Assembly: GCA_013339765.2 (NCBI GenBank)
Contig: CM023449.1
Span: 226,012,712-226,076,711 of the forward strand
DNA length: 64,000 nt
Direction of reading: 5' to 3'
DNA from: Haemaphysalis longicornis
Taxonomy: Eukaryota; Arthropoda; Arachnida; Ixodida; Ixodidae
Numbering within the stretch: the first letter of the stretch is position 1; each line of letters starts with the position of its first letter. The position numbers and the translations under genes are program-made. Shown here piece by piece: positions 1-10,059 of this stretch. A model generated the notes under the pieces. The model was not told where the DNA came from. It worked only from the letters and a program-made list of their open reading frames with translations, and ran no database searches.

Positions 1-145
1 AAGCAAAAACGCCCGTGTGTACGAGATTTCGGCGCACGTTAAAGATCCCCAGGTGGTCAAAACTAATCCGGAGCCCTCCACTACGGTGCGCCTCATCGCC
101 TGCGTTGCGTCGGCACGTTAAACCCTACAATCAATCAAATCCATC
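1..145 (+). repeat. 3' tail of a tick interspersed repeat (SINE/RTE-like)
   Basis: This stretch carries a phrase met very often in ixodid tick DNA: a 'cacgttaaag..ccccaggtggtc' block, then 'ccggagccctccactac', then 'ggcacgttaaaccc', ending in a short CAAT-type tail (about 131-142). The tail suggests the + strand 3' end of a retroposed element. The start lies outside the window. Family assignment is from memory of such sequences and is not verified. Confidence 0.5.
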
Positions 146-534
146 CACATAGTAACTTTAAATGACGCCTACCTGGAATGAGCCGAATTCACGTTGTCTA
201 AATTCTTCTGAAAATCGATAAAATTCTCAGAATTTGTCAAACCGTAAATCTTCCTGCTTCACCGTGTCCATGCCTTCACTTGACCTCTTTGGCATCCCAC
301 GGTGCCCTCAATGTTACATGGCAGTGAGGTTGTTTTCTGTGCATGGTCACGCAAAGCGTGTTCGACGCTACTCTTTATGCTGTCTGGAACAAGATAGTGG
401 TCAACTTTTAGCTAGAACCACTATCGCGGGAATAAAAGTTCGCAGGAGCTCTACAATCTTGCAATAGCAGCTCTGTGCTTCTCATCAAATGTTCGCTACT
501 CTTGTCAGGACATGTTCAGTAAAACCCGGGTCCT

Positions 535-1192
535 ATGACTACGGCCGAACAAGAACAAATATCAAGAACGGAAAAGATGCTTCAAGATATGCATGCTCGA
601 CAGGCGAAGTTGGCTAAGCTGGAGAGCATACAGCCAAAACAAAAGGAACGAGAAAAAGAACTTCAAGGCATTAAGTTGAGGGTTGACGTCACTGAAGATC
701 GAATTACACAGACTGAGCAAAGAGAAAAGACGATGATGACCAAGTTAGACGACCTTAAAAACCGAAGTCGCTTGTCAAATTTGTTTTGTTTTTTTAGTGT
801 TGGACGTAACTGTAAAGGAAACATGAGAAACGTCCGAAAAATTGATTAGCGATATTTCAAACATATACTCAGTATGAAAGATATTTTTATAGGATGAGCA
901 CACCGCACAGGAGCGTTTAAAAATGGAAATACTAGGCATATTGCAGTGTACGTTACTAGCTGGAAAATGCCTGAAAGCGTGGAGCAATGCTACAACGTTT
1001 AAAGGCACCGAGTACAGTGCTTCCGGGGATTTCAGCCAAGCAGTACAGGAAAAAAGGAGGAAGCTCTCGAACTATGCGAAAGAAAAGAAGGAGAACAGGG
1101 ATAGCCGCGTTTACCTCAACTTCGACAAGCTGGTTATTGACGGCGAAAGTTTTATCTGGGGCAGTGCAAAAAAGAAACCAGTCCCGGTGTGA
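535..1192 (+). pseudogene. LINE ORF1 relic, coiled coil plus C-terminal domain
   Basis: The first part (535 to about 780) encodes a charged heptad-like helix rich in Lys, Glu and Gln that ends in 'LDDLKNRSRLSNL'. This matches the coiled coil followed by an 'E/KNRSRRSNL' motif seen in many LINE ORF1 proteins. The reading frame is then lost through a stretch with a T-rich run. It resumes in another frame at about 896-1192, with 'TFKGTEYSASGDFS', 'AVQEKRRKL' and 'VYLNFDKLVIDG', which resembles the RNA-binding C-terminal part of ORF1. ORF1 proteins bind the element's RNA and act as chaperones. The frame change near 780-900 and the short second part mark it as a pseudogene. It sits about 120 bp before the endonuclease region, as expected for ORF1 and ORF2 of one element. 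Confidence 0.65.
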
Positions 1193-1308
1193 AAACCTAA
1201 GTGGACCATGCTATGAACAGGTAGCGAATGACGCACTGTGTGCGTAAAAGAAAAGATGCGGAGCGGTAAGCCTAGCATTTTGCGGGCGTTTTATCTGTTC
1301 TTCTCGTA

Positions 1309-4300
1309 AACTGCCGTAGTATCATAAATAAAGTACACGAATTGGCATCTTTGGTTGCTACTGTTAAACGGCAAATTATTATGAACACGGTGTCATGGTT
1401 GGACGAAGACATGCGAAGCGCAGACGTTTTTCCTTCCGGATACACTGTTTACCGCAAATACAGGCACCGACATGGCGGCGGGGTCGTTTCTCTTAATATC
1501 AACTAGACTAAACAACCAGCCACTTTTTTTTAACGACGATACAGAGTCCGTATGGTGACGAGTTTTTTTTTTTTTATTTGCTAAAGGAAAAGCTGCAGTA
1601 GTTGGCACATTTACCGCCCACGGAACAATAGTGAAGAACCAATAGTCAAACTTGCTGAAGTGCTATCAGTGATACCTGACGGATGAATTTTAAGGGGCGA
1701 TTTAAATTTACCCGAATTTTCGTGTATTGCAAATAATACTTCTCAGCCTATTGGAAGTTCAAAGAATTTGTGTCTACGTTTAGCTTCAACCAGTACGTTT
1801 TAGAACCTACTAGGCAGAACGCAATATTTGATTTTATGTTATTTAACGACTGAAATATTATATCTAAGGCGTCTGTTATTTCTGGCATAAGCGACCGCAC
1901 AGCGGTTGTCGCAGAATTGTCCTGACTTAGTGCTTTCAATCAAATGCAACATCCTTGCCACGTTTTTCATGTTTCAAAAAGGAAACTATGAAGCTATCTA
2001 CGCAGAATTAAAATCTTAACTAGAAAAAAAATATTCGGCTGTCTGAATCGCTGGGGTTAGAAGAACTTTGGTGTATCTTTCGTGGTAAAGTAAAATACCT
2101 AACGGAAACGTTTACACCATCGAAGTACCTAACGGCAAAAAAACAACAAAAACCTTGGTTTAACGCGGAAATTCGCTAAATAATGAGAGCCCGGCGACCC
2201 TAGACACGTTTCTACAATAATAGTAGTGAATATAATAAACAGGCCTTGAACGACGCTAACAATAAGGTTAAGGTTGAAAGAAAAAATGCAACAAAACTAT
2301 TTTTTTGGCCGGTTGAACATTGACCTTATTAAGGGAAACCCGAAGCACTTTTGGAAATACGTAAATAAAACCAGGAAATATGACATTTACATACAGTCTT
2401 TATCAGTGGATGGTATCCCTGTGCAAACTAATGCTGAAACGGCGGAAACATGCAATGCATTTTCCAGTCTGCTTTTTTATACAAAAAATGGCAACCGCTC
2501 CTTTCGTCATGTATTAGAGGTGTAACTTACTCTATGGACGACATCATTATAGATGTTTATGCAATAGATCGCCTCTTACGTGAATTGGACCCTTCGAAGG
2601 CATCTGTTTCAGATGCGCTATCGCCATAATGACGTTATTGGAAGGAATTAAGATAATATTTACAAATGTCATTTCAGTCATTCATTGCTCCCAAAGATTA
2701 GAAATTTGCAAATGTAACGCCTTTTTTAAAGTCCGGGTATAGACAAAATGCAAGAAGTTATAGACAGATTTTTTTCCTTCAATTTGCTTTAAACTCCTAG
2801 ACATACAGTATACTCTCGATAAACGGAACTTCAAGGGACTGGAAAAATTAGTTCCGTTTAACAGGAGTTCCGTTTACTGAGAGAGATGTTGTAAGGTGCA
2901 AATTTATGTGCTTACACACTTCTAAGGGCATTTCATGAAACTCTAACCACTAGAAAGTTACTGTAGCTGATAGTTTTCAGAAAGCAAGAAAACTACGAGA
3001 AGCGTAGGCACAGCATTCACAAAGTTGATTTGGCAACAATGAGTCGCTGTGCACTACAAAATGCGTCAATTATTTTTGTTTGAGTCCTTGCAACTGCATC
3101 TTCACGGAGGCTAGAGGCCTCAACTTCGCGAGTGCTTACGAGCCACCGAATTTAGAAGACGGCAACGTGGTAATAAAGGACGAATAGCACAACGATGGCA
3201 CGAGCGAGGCGACAGAAGGTGAGCCCTGTAGCCTCAGCGTCTAGAATCGAGACCGAACGACTGGAACAAGAACTGCGATGTTGCATTCGTTGCGTTAACA
3301 CGGCTAACCACTTACTAGACGAGGCTTACGAGGCCAACAAGGCTAAAAAAAGCATGGAGGAAGAAAAAAAAACAACGAAACAGCCGGAACCGTAAAAAGC
3401 TGATTCTCATGCCAGTGGATTTCACAAGAAGTTCCATTTCTGGTTCCGTTTACACGGTGATGAGGAAATTTTAGTTGCGGTTACCGAGTTTTTTTACGTT
3501 ATCTGAATACAAAACCAACCAAATTCCACGCAACTGTTCCGTTTAAGCGGTAATCCCGTTTAAGCGATTTCCGTTTATCGAGATTCTACTGTATTATATT
3601 CGTGCAATATTTCAATACCTCAACTCCATCAACCACCTTACATATTCTCAGCATGGCTTTCGCAGTGGATTTTCACGTAATACTCAATTGGTAGAATTTC
3701 AGCATTACATATCACCGGCCCTCCACAATAATACACAAGTAGACGCAATCTTTCTTGATTTTTAGAAAGCCTTTTGATACTGTACCTCATAACCTTCTGG
3801 ACAATAAACTTGCATCCCTTAACATTAACCGAAAACTTATACTTGGATGCGTAACTACCCGGAAGACCGCGAGCAATGCGTGTTTATTCTTATTATGCGT
3901 GGTTATTCTTATTCTTCTTAATTTATATCAATGGCAAAACAGAAAACATTACCTTCGAAATCAACTTATTCGCGGACGAGTGTCTCATTTATAAGCAGAT
4001 AAATTCACTAAGCGACCCATGCGCGCTACAAAAAGAACTTGGAACGGTAGCTCTGTGATGTGACGGATGGGGCTTGAGACTAAATATCGAGATATGTAAT
4101 CACCTCCGGTTTACACGAAAATCAGCTATAACCCAAACGAGTTATAAAATAAAAGATACATGTATAAGTAGCATCCCAGAATACAATTACCTAGGGGTAC
4201 ACTTAACTCAGTCACTCAAGTGGATTAAAATGTAGAGTACCTAATTACAAAAGCCAGTAGAATGTTATATTTTATCAGTATAAATTTTAATGATGCATCT

Positions 4301-4632
4301 AAGAAGTGAAGGAAACACTGTATCTTATGCATGCCCGATTTATACTTGATTATGCATGTGCAGTGTGGGACCCAAATCAAGAGTATCTTACAGAAATATT
4401 AGAAAAACCCCAAAACCAGACAGCACCTTTGCTACGTTTTGTTTTGTTTGCTACCATCTTGGCGATTAAAGCTACCCTGAGCCGGGTACCACTACAGTCC
4501 AGACGTAAAAAATTAAGATTAGATTTTTCCACTGCATTTACTAAAATCACACCGGTATCGTCGACACAAAACTGTATCTCCTCGAGCCAAACTACATATC
4601 ACAGCGTCATGATAATTCCCAAAAAGTGTTAG
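1309..4632 (+). pseudogene. LINE ORF2 relic: endonuclease and reverse transcriptase
   Basis: Pieces of an ORF2 polyprotein appear in order but in shifting frames. Endonuclease: 'NCRSIINKVHELASL' (about 1310), 'TVSWLDEDM' (about 1390), 'GYTVYRKYRHRHGGG' (about 1440), 'GDLNLPEF' (about 1697) and 'ISGISDRTAVVAE' (about 1880), which correspond to the apurinic-type endonuclease blocks including GDxN and the SDH-like motif. Linker: 'KPWFNAEIR' near 2150. Reverse transcriptase: 'HGFRSGFSRNTQLVEF' (about 3655-3705), 'KAFDTVPHNLLDNKL' (about 3770) and 'FADECLIYK', the worn YADD active site, near 3970. The thumb and C-terminal region (4306-4632) includes 'LDYACAVWDPN'. It would nick target DNA and prime reverse transcription of its own RNA. 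Many stops, frameshifts and the 786-bp insertion show it is inactive. Confidence 0.8.
2806..3591. mobile_element. Tigger/pogo-like non-autonomous DNA transposon
   Basis: The element begins CAGTATACTCTCGATAAACG and ends with the inverse of CAGTAGAATCTCGATAAACG, giving terminal inverted repeats of about 23 bp, flanked by TA on both sides (2804-2805 and 3592-3593). TIRs starting CAG with a TA target duplication are typical of pogo/Tigger elements of the Tc1/mariner superfamily. Both ends carry several subterminal copies of TTCCGTTTA. A 66-codon open frame inside (3195-3395) has no recognisable transposase motif, so the copy depends on a transposase made elsewhere. Removing it restores the RT coding order of the surrounding LINE, which proves insertion into the LINE. 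Confidence 0.8.
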
Positions 4633-4949
4633 AATATTCCCACGGAACATTTTTCCAAATTATTTTTTTTTCCAAGAACAATATGTTACTGGAATTTGTT
4701 GTCCGAGGAATTGGTTAGCGTACGAAAAAACGATCTCTTTTTCTCCCGTTTATGATCAATCTGGTGTTCGTTTTTTTAAACAATATGATTTAGCGCTTTT
4801 AAAAAAGTGTATAATTGTATTAATGTATTTGTCTCCTTTGTGGTGTACATGTTGTATGACCCCCCCCCCTTCCCCCTTGCGAAAATGCCCTCGTTGTGTT
4901 GTAGGTATCTTGTAAATATATTATTAATAAATAAACATTTTACTTGGCT

Positions 4950-6385
4950 TCACTGATGTGACCAGCCTAGATATTGACGGCGTTCATTCAATGCTGATAT
5001 CCGAATGCAATCTCAGACGGGGACAAGACTGCAACGCTCGTTTTATGCTTACAGATACCGCGCATGTACTCTCCATGATTCCTGAAGGAAATCTCATAAG
5101 ACTGTCACTTTCCAAAATCATTTGAAGTTAAACGAGTATTCGGTGACCTCAGCGAGCTTGTCCACTGGGGGTTGGATAAGTTGAAAAAAATTACGCGAAC
5201 GAAGGGCAAAAAAAAATGCAGAAAATTTAAAAATCAGTATGGGATTATTAACAAGCAACTGACGATTGCTAGCGATTATTGTATTTTTGAGCATGATTAA
5301 CAGACTTTGCATCAGAATTAGCGTAATTGCATCCAGGAAATAAATGTTTTAAGACCTGGTTGCTGCTTCGACTGGCAGTTTCATAATACGATCGTTGTGG
5401 CAGTAGCTCCCGAGCAGTTCTCGGTATATTTCGCGATCGCTACAATAATACACAAACTTTTCAAGTAAAGTTTTTAAAGACGACATGCATTTAACATTTC
5501 CCACTGTAACAGGCTCACTGTCCGGCTATGTCGAAGGAGAGCTCCTTTCCGCAAGCTTGTTCATCCAAAGGAGGCAAAGTACAGCACAAGATCGCGCACT
5601 TCAGTCTCCCCATTATAGCGCGGAAGTACCAACGAGGGCATAAAGCACTTTTTAACTGTCATGACGCTTTCTGCTTTCAACGACCTACGACAGCGTTAAA
5701 GTTGAGTCGGCAAAGAAACAACTGCCTTTTTTTTGTTTTGTTTTGTCGAGGTTTTAAAGATGCACCTGAGTGCTTTATATTATAGAACACATTGCACCAA
5801 CCGAAGTGCGCTGCCCAAAAAGAGCGATGTACATCTTCCCCTTTCTTTTCGCAACAGGAAGCAGAGCCGGAAGCAGGTCTGGCAGCCAATGCGGAAGCCC
5901 GGATCCCAGGCGCTCTTCGGGGTTCCAGCATCACGGAGAGCGCGGATTTAAGGTACTTGGAGGGGTTATTTTTGGCGTGTTCGTGTGTGCGAGAAACTTT
6001 CGATATTTAGAGTGCTTCTTTTTATGATTTTATGTCTATTCGCTTGAAATGTTGCGATATAATACTGCGGATGCCCGCTGGGTCTCTTCGATCGCTTCGA
6101 AAGCTTCCGTTGGGGCCCACAGCGAGGGCGCACTAGCGGTACGTTGCCAAGTTGGAGGTCGACGGATAGTACAGTCTTACTTTTTTTCCACAAGGAGACT
6201 TTCCTTTTGGGAGGGGAAACGGGGAAAGTGTCATGTGTCCACCTAACCTACATCAAGCAGACTCGTACTACGCGCCTGTCCTTCAGTACATATTTGACGT
6301 TCGAAATATGTAGTATATGTAGTCTTGTTAGCGGAGCACTCTTTACCGAGTACGCTCCCCCCCCCCTCTCCGTCCCCCGCCAGGA
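4950..6385. other. No recognisable feature
   Basis: Only short open frames, none with a recognisable domain. The part at 5790-5950 is more GC-rich than its surroundings but shows no coding signature. Confidence 0.4.
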
Positions 6386-6390
6386 TGGTG

Positions 6391-6600
6391 TAATTCCCTG
6401 CATTTCCACAAAAAAATGTATATATCGCGATATTTCCACCTGTAATCGTTATAATAGCGTAAATGGAGTTAATTGTCGTACGAACTTTTGAAAAACTAGA
6501 AAAATACGAGAAATATAAAAAAGTACGGAAAATGGCGAACCGTGTAACCACCTGCATTTCCACAAGCAGATTTCGCGAAAGTTCCACCTGTAATTATTTT
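6391..6600. repeat. Degenerate direct repeat, about 155-bp period
   Basis: A block with 'cctgcatttccacaa' followed by 'ttccacctgtaat' occurs at about 6398-6455 and again at about 6550-6595. A third, weaker echo of the first half ('ccctgcgttgccaca') lies near 6677. This suggests an old tandem duplication. Confidence 0.5.
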
Positions 6601-6699
6601 AAGTTTGTTGGAAATTTTGTCTTGGGAATACGTGGGCGCGGGAGACGACGGGTGCCATTACTTGCACGCTGTTTTCCCTGCGTTGCCACATGCCTTGGC

Positions 6700-7960
6700 G
6701 GCCAGTCAATAAGAAACTATGCGCAACATTGGTTTCCTGATTAACTGTATTTTTACGTAGCAAATAATCGCGAAGTTATTCATTTGTTTGTCGTCTGCTG
6801 AGGGCATTACCCGCAGAATTGAAATGACATATGTGTGACTTGCTATAAACCAGCTTGATTTTAATACGTTGATGTGAATAAGTATAAGTGTACTTTATAA
6901 GCTATGTATAATTTACTTCATAATGTGCATTTATGTTCACAGGGAATAGGGTAGTGAGCATAAACGGCTGCTGAACATGCCTGAAATTCTATTAGAAACA
7001 ACAATGATCACAGTCCCTGGTGTAAATAACTTTGAGTGGCTACAAGGGAACACGCAATTTTTTTAACCTCCTTGGGAACACGGGTTTCAGTAGCATTTAA
7101 AAAACCCACCTTGTTTTTTTGGGCCCCCATGGCTATCATTTGCGTCACTTATTTGCCAAACAGGTGCTTAAGGTAAAACCGTCCGCAACTAGGTCCATAA
7201 TACGGTTACTCAAAGACTCGTTTTTCGGTGTTAGAAGTAGCGCAAAAGGTTGATCATCTGTTTCGTTAAACAGCTCTGTACTGAGATTACAGTTGAATAA
7301 TGGACGACGCTGCTGCCGAATAACAAAGGCATTCCTTTTGCGATTTACTGAAGAAAACAATCAGAAGCCCCCTCCATCGAACGACGACGATGGTTGAAAC
7401 GCGAAGCCTTCTTGCGTGCGAAAATCAAATGGCGAAGTGCCAAATTAATAGCCACTGCAATCAAAGTCAAAGCTTCAACAATCATCGTACAAGCCGCCTG
7501 AGATTAAACTCCAAGCGTTAAGCATCAAAGTGCAAACTGCCTGCGAGTCAAAATCCAAACTCAGACGACAGCAAACGCACCCCACTCGAGAAAGCTGAGT
7601 GGTCCCTCCCTAATCTAATGTCGTCGTTAGACCATTGTCATAGTCAAAAATATAAGCTTCCAAAGTGCTAAGATAAAGTCCACCTAAATTAGGCCAGTCC
7701 AGAGACAACGGCGGTGCAACGAACCCAAAGGAAATGATAAGCCACCCGAACGCGGTGATGGGGCAATCGGTAGAAGCCGTCTTCATGACGCGAGGGACCA
7801 AGGTTCGCTAACGACCACGGGGAGCGTTTTTTTCTTGTTTCATGGTTATCGTCCTCATCACGTGCCCTCTATTTGTGTAACGTTGGCTTCCCTGCAGTGG
7901 GTTTTGGTTACGACACCTGCATCAGTGAGACTAAGAAAGCTTCGCGTTAACATTTGTAGC
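6700..7960. other. No recognisable feature
   Basis: AT-rich sequence with short open frames on both strands and no recognisable domain or transposon end. Confidence 0.4.
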
Positions 7961-7969
7961 TAAACTTAA

Positions 7970-8005
7970 TTACTACATTTGTAGTAGTAACTACAAATGT
8001 AGTAA
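7970..8005. repeat. Perfect 16-bp inverted repeat
   Basis: TTACTACATTTGTAGT at 7970-7985 is matched exactly by its complement at 7990-8005 around a 4-nt loop. Extra copies of 'acatttgtag' flank it on both sides (about 7950 and 8005), so it is part of a small local repeat cluster. Confidence 0.8.
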
Positions 8006-8507
8006 CATTTGTAGCTACTACTGCGGGGTTACATATAGATCTTCAGTATACAAGGACACAGCGCTTGGGAAAGTTGCACTTGCCGGCCATAAAATGTGGA
8101 ACCTTGCTGGTTGGAGTCGGCGTCAGCAAAGACACGGTAATTTTCTCTTGTAGCCCAACAAAACTACACACGAAACTCAACACTTAACAGTTTACATCCA
8201 TATAAAAACTTCGTAATGTTTTAATTACTCTCAATAAATGTGGGCTTCCTATGTTTAACAGCTGCTTTGCGTTGTCGTAGTGAACGTTCGGAGGAATAAA
8301 CATTACACATGCGATACAAGAGCACAAATCAGCTTTGAAACGCCAAAGTGGGCATTTTAAACCCCGCAACTTCGGCATGCTGCGGCAGTGCTCCTTTAAC
8401 GTACTATCCGCCGAACATCAAATCATGTGGTTGTCGGGCAAAGCCAATGTAAAGCGGCAAGGTACATTACATTTGGCTCCCTTTTTCAACCTGTACATTT
8501 TAAATGC

Positions 8508-8600
8508 GTGAGTGAAACGCTTTATTAAAACTACAGGCCAACAGACAGTAGGTTCAAGTAGGGAGGGGGGAAGAGGAAAGTTACAATTCACACAATGGGC
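8508..8600 (-). mobile_element. Probable LINE 3' tail
   Basis: Read on the minus strand, this ends in AATAAAGCGTTTCACTCAC. That is very similar to the end of the LINE tail at 25828-26052, which also has AATAAA followed by a CACTCAC run. Only the 3' non-coding end is visible; its inner limit is unclear. Confidence 0.4.
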
Positions 8601-8717
8601 ATTCGTGCCTTCTTGGGGTCCAATTTAGACAGTACACACAGTATAGTCAGTCATATGTTTGTTCAATGTAAAGCTCACAGTGTAACGACCCTGCCTCCAC
8701 GTGTGTTTCCTACTCAG

Positions 8718-8825
8718 GACGCCGGCCATGCAATGGCGAACGGGCCGTCCGAATCGCTTCAGAACGGCTCGCCCAAGGTGATCGTCAACCGTGGCCGCTC
8801 GCCGTCGCCACCGGCGCAGGCGTGA
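8718..8825 (+). CDS. Putative C-terminal coding exon, unknown protein
   Basis: A pyrimidine-rich tract ending in 'tttcctactcag' (about 8706-8717) makes a good splice acceptor. It is followed by a 35-codon open frame ending in TGA at 8823-8825. The frame is GC-rich with G or C in nearly every third position, unlike the AT-rich DNA around it. It encodes a small hydrophilic tail with 'MANGPSESLQNGSPKVIVN' followed by 'RGRSPSPPAQA'. The sequence after the stop stays GC-rich with CAG/CCG repeats (to about 8990), as a 3' UTR might. No domain is recognised and no upstream partner exon was found in the window, so earlier exons would lie upstream, possibly outside. The alternative is a chance GC-rich island; the acceptor and codon bias argue against that. 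Confidence 0.45.
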   Translation, partial: DAGHAMANGPSESLQNGSPKVIVNRGRSPSPPAQA

Positions 8826-9805
8826 GCCGCCCCAACACCACCAGCTGAACAGCAGAAACAGCAGCCGTCGCCTTGCCGCCGCCCAACCGAATGCCCACTT
8901 CCGACCACCAGCATCTCTTTCTCTCTCTTCCACCCCCCACGCGGTGCTTCTTCTCTCAGCCCAAACGCCGAGCGAGCCTCATGCATATGCTAAGCTCTTC
9001 CTAGACAATGCGACCACATGCGGTGTTCCCATGCCCTGCAAGAAGGTGCAAAAGGTGAAGCGGCTCGTAAAAGAGCTGTGCAGTTATTGCGTCATGCCTG
9101 CTGCGAGTATCGATTACCGCTGAAAAACGTAACGCCTTCCAAGCTCGCGAAACAGACTACGGGATATAGCCCGTTATGGCATTGGAAAAATGTAGACTCA
9201 GACGCCTTCAGGCACTACTCAATCCTAAGCTTCTCCTCAAAATAATACGGTCGAGGTGGCGCTAGCCTTTTGTCTTACTTTAAAGAAACTCCTGCAAGGC
9301 TAAAGACAGAAATAGGTGCGGGAAGAGAGTCCAAACCACTGGATGTCGGCGCCTGCTGTCCTACGAGTGGCGGCCTATAAATCAAGCACAGGCTACCGTG
9401 AGATCATATCTTCTGTTCCAGCTTCCACTTATCTGGAGTATCTTGAGTACCCTATCTTCAATGTAAATCATCCTTTTTTTCGGCATAACGCCCGCTCCAA
9501 AACAGATATATCACACTATGCCGATGGCTTATACCTTAGCATTGACTTACAGGGCGCTATAATAAGTACATTGCGAGCTATCGTAAAAATCACCCCTTCT
9601 ACGCATAATGTCGCGCTGAGAATACTGGTTGTTGGGCGTATCGTAAGGTATACACGAAAGAAACGAAAGTTCACTTAATTTACTTGGCGGAGATGTCAGC
9701 TGACGTCATTGTTCAGAAATGTTACGAGAGTTGCGACATCAGTATGGAGGTGGAGCTACTGTCAGAACAGTGTTGTTTGCTCCCGTGGCTTCACTCTGTA
9801 AAAAA

Positions 9806-10054
9806 ATGTCTTTAGGAAACCATTTCTTGTCGGTCAGCTTCACCAGTTGTTGTTATTTATTATTCATACATCCTGCAGTCGCTGCCAAGCTAGAGAGTGC
9901 ATTAAACGAATGCAGCAAATGCATTGAGTGCTATAGTGGGTGCCATTGCGGCGCCTTAGACTGCACTGACTGCTCCGCTGGATACAGATTATTTTACCGC
10001 ACCACAAATGATGCTAAACGGAAAATAAACATAGCCTCAGGTACGCATAAATGA
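9806..10054 (+). CDS. Small Cys-rich open frame, possible secreted peptide or exon
   Basis: The ATG at 9806 opens an 82-residue frame. The first 26 residues hold a hydrophobic stretch ('CCYLLFIHPAVAA') that could serve as a weak signal peptide. Next comes a segment with seven closely spaced cysteines (pattern CxxC-xx-C-xxx-C-x-C-xxxx-C-xx-C), then a basic tail. Ticks secrete many short Cys-rich peptides, but no known family is recognised and seven cysteines is an odd number for a disulfide fold. The DNA just before the Cys-rich part ('ttattattcatacatcctgcag', ending near 9879) also reads as a splice acceptor, so this might instead be an internal exon. Function is unknown. Confidence 0.25.
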   Translation: MSLGNHFLSVSFTSCCYLLFIHPAVAAKLESALNECSKCIECYSGCHCGALDCTDCSAGYRLFYRTTNDAKRKINIASGTHK

Positions 10055-10059
10055 TGGGA

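Larger units (their letters stand above)
480..4940 (+). mobile_element. Nearly full-length decayed CR1/Jockey-like LINE
   Basis: One non-LTR retrotransposon copy can be followed across about 4.4 kb: an ORF1 relic (535-1192), an endonuclease region (from about 1309), a reverse transcriptase region (about 2270-4630) and a 3' end with AATAAATAAA near 4926-4935. All frames are interrupted by stops and indels, so the copy is dead. A DNA transposon (2806-3591) splits the RT region. No RNase H domain is visible, which fits CR1/Jockey-type elements better than I-type. The exact 5' end is not defined; it may begin before 480. Confidence 0.8.
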
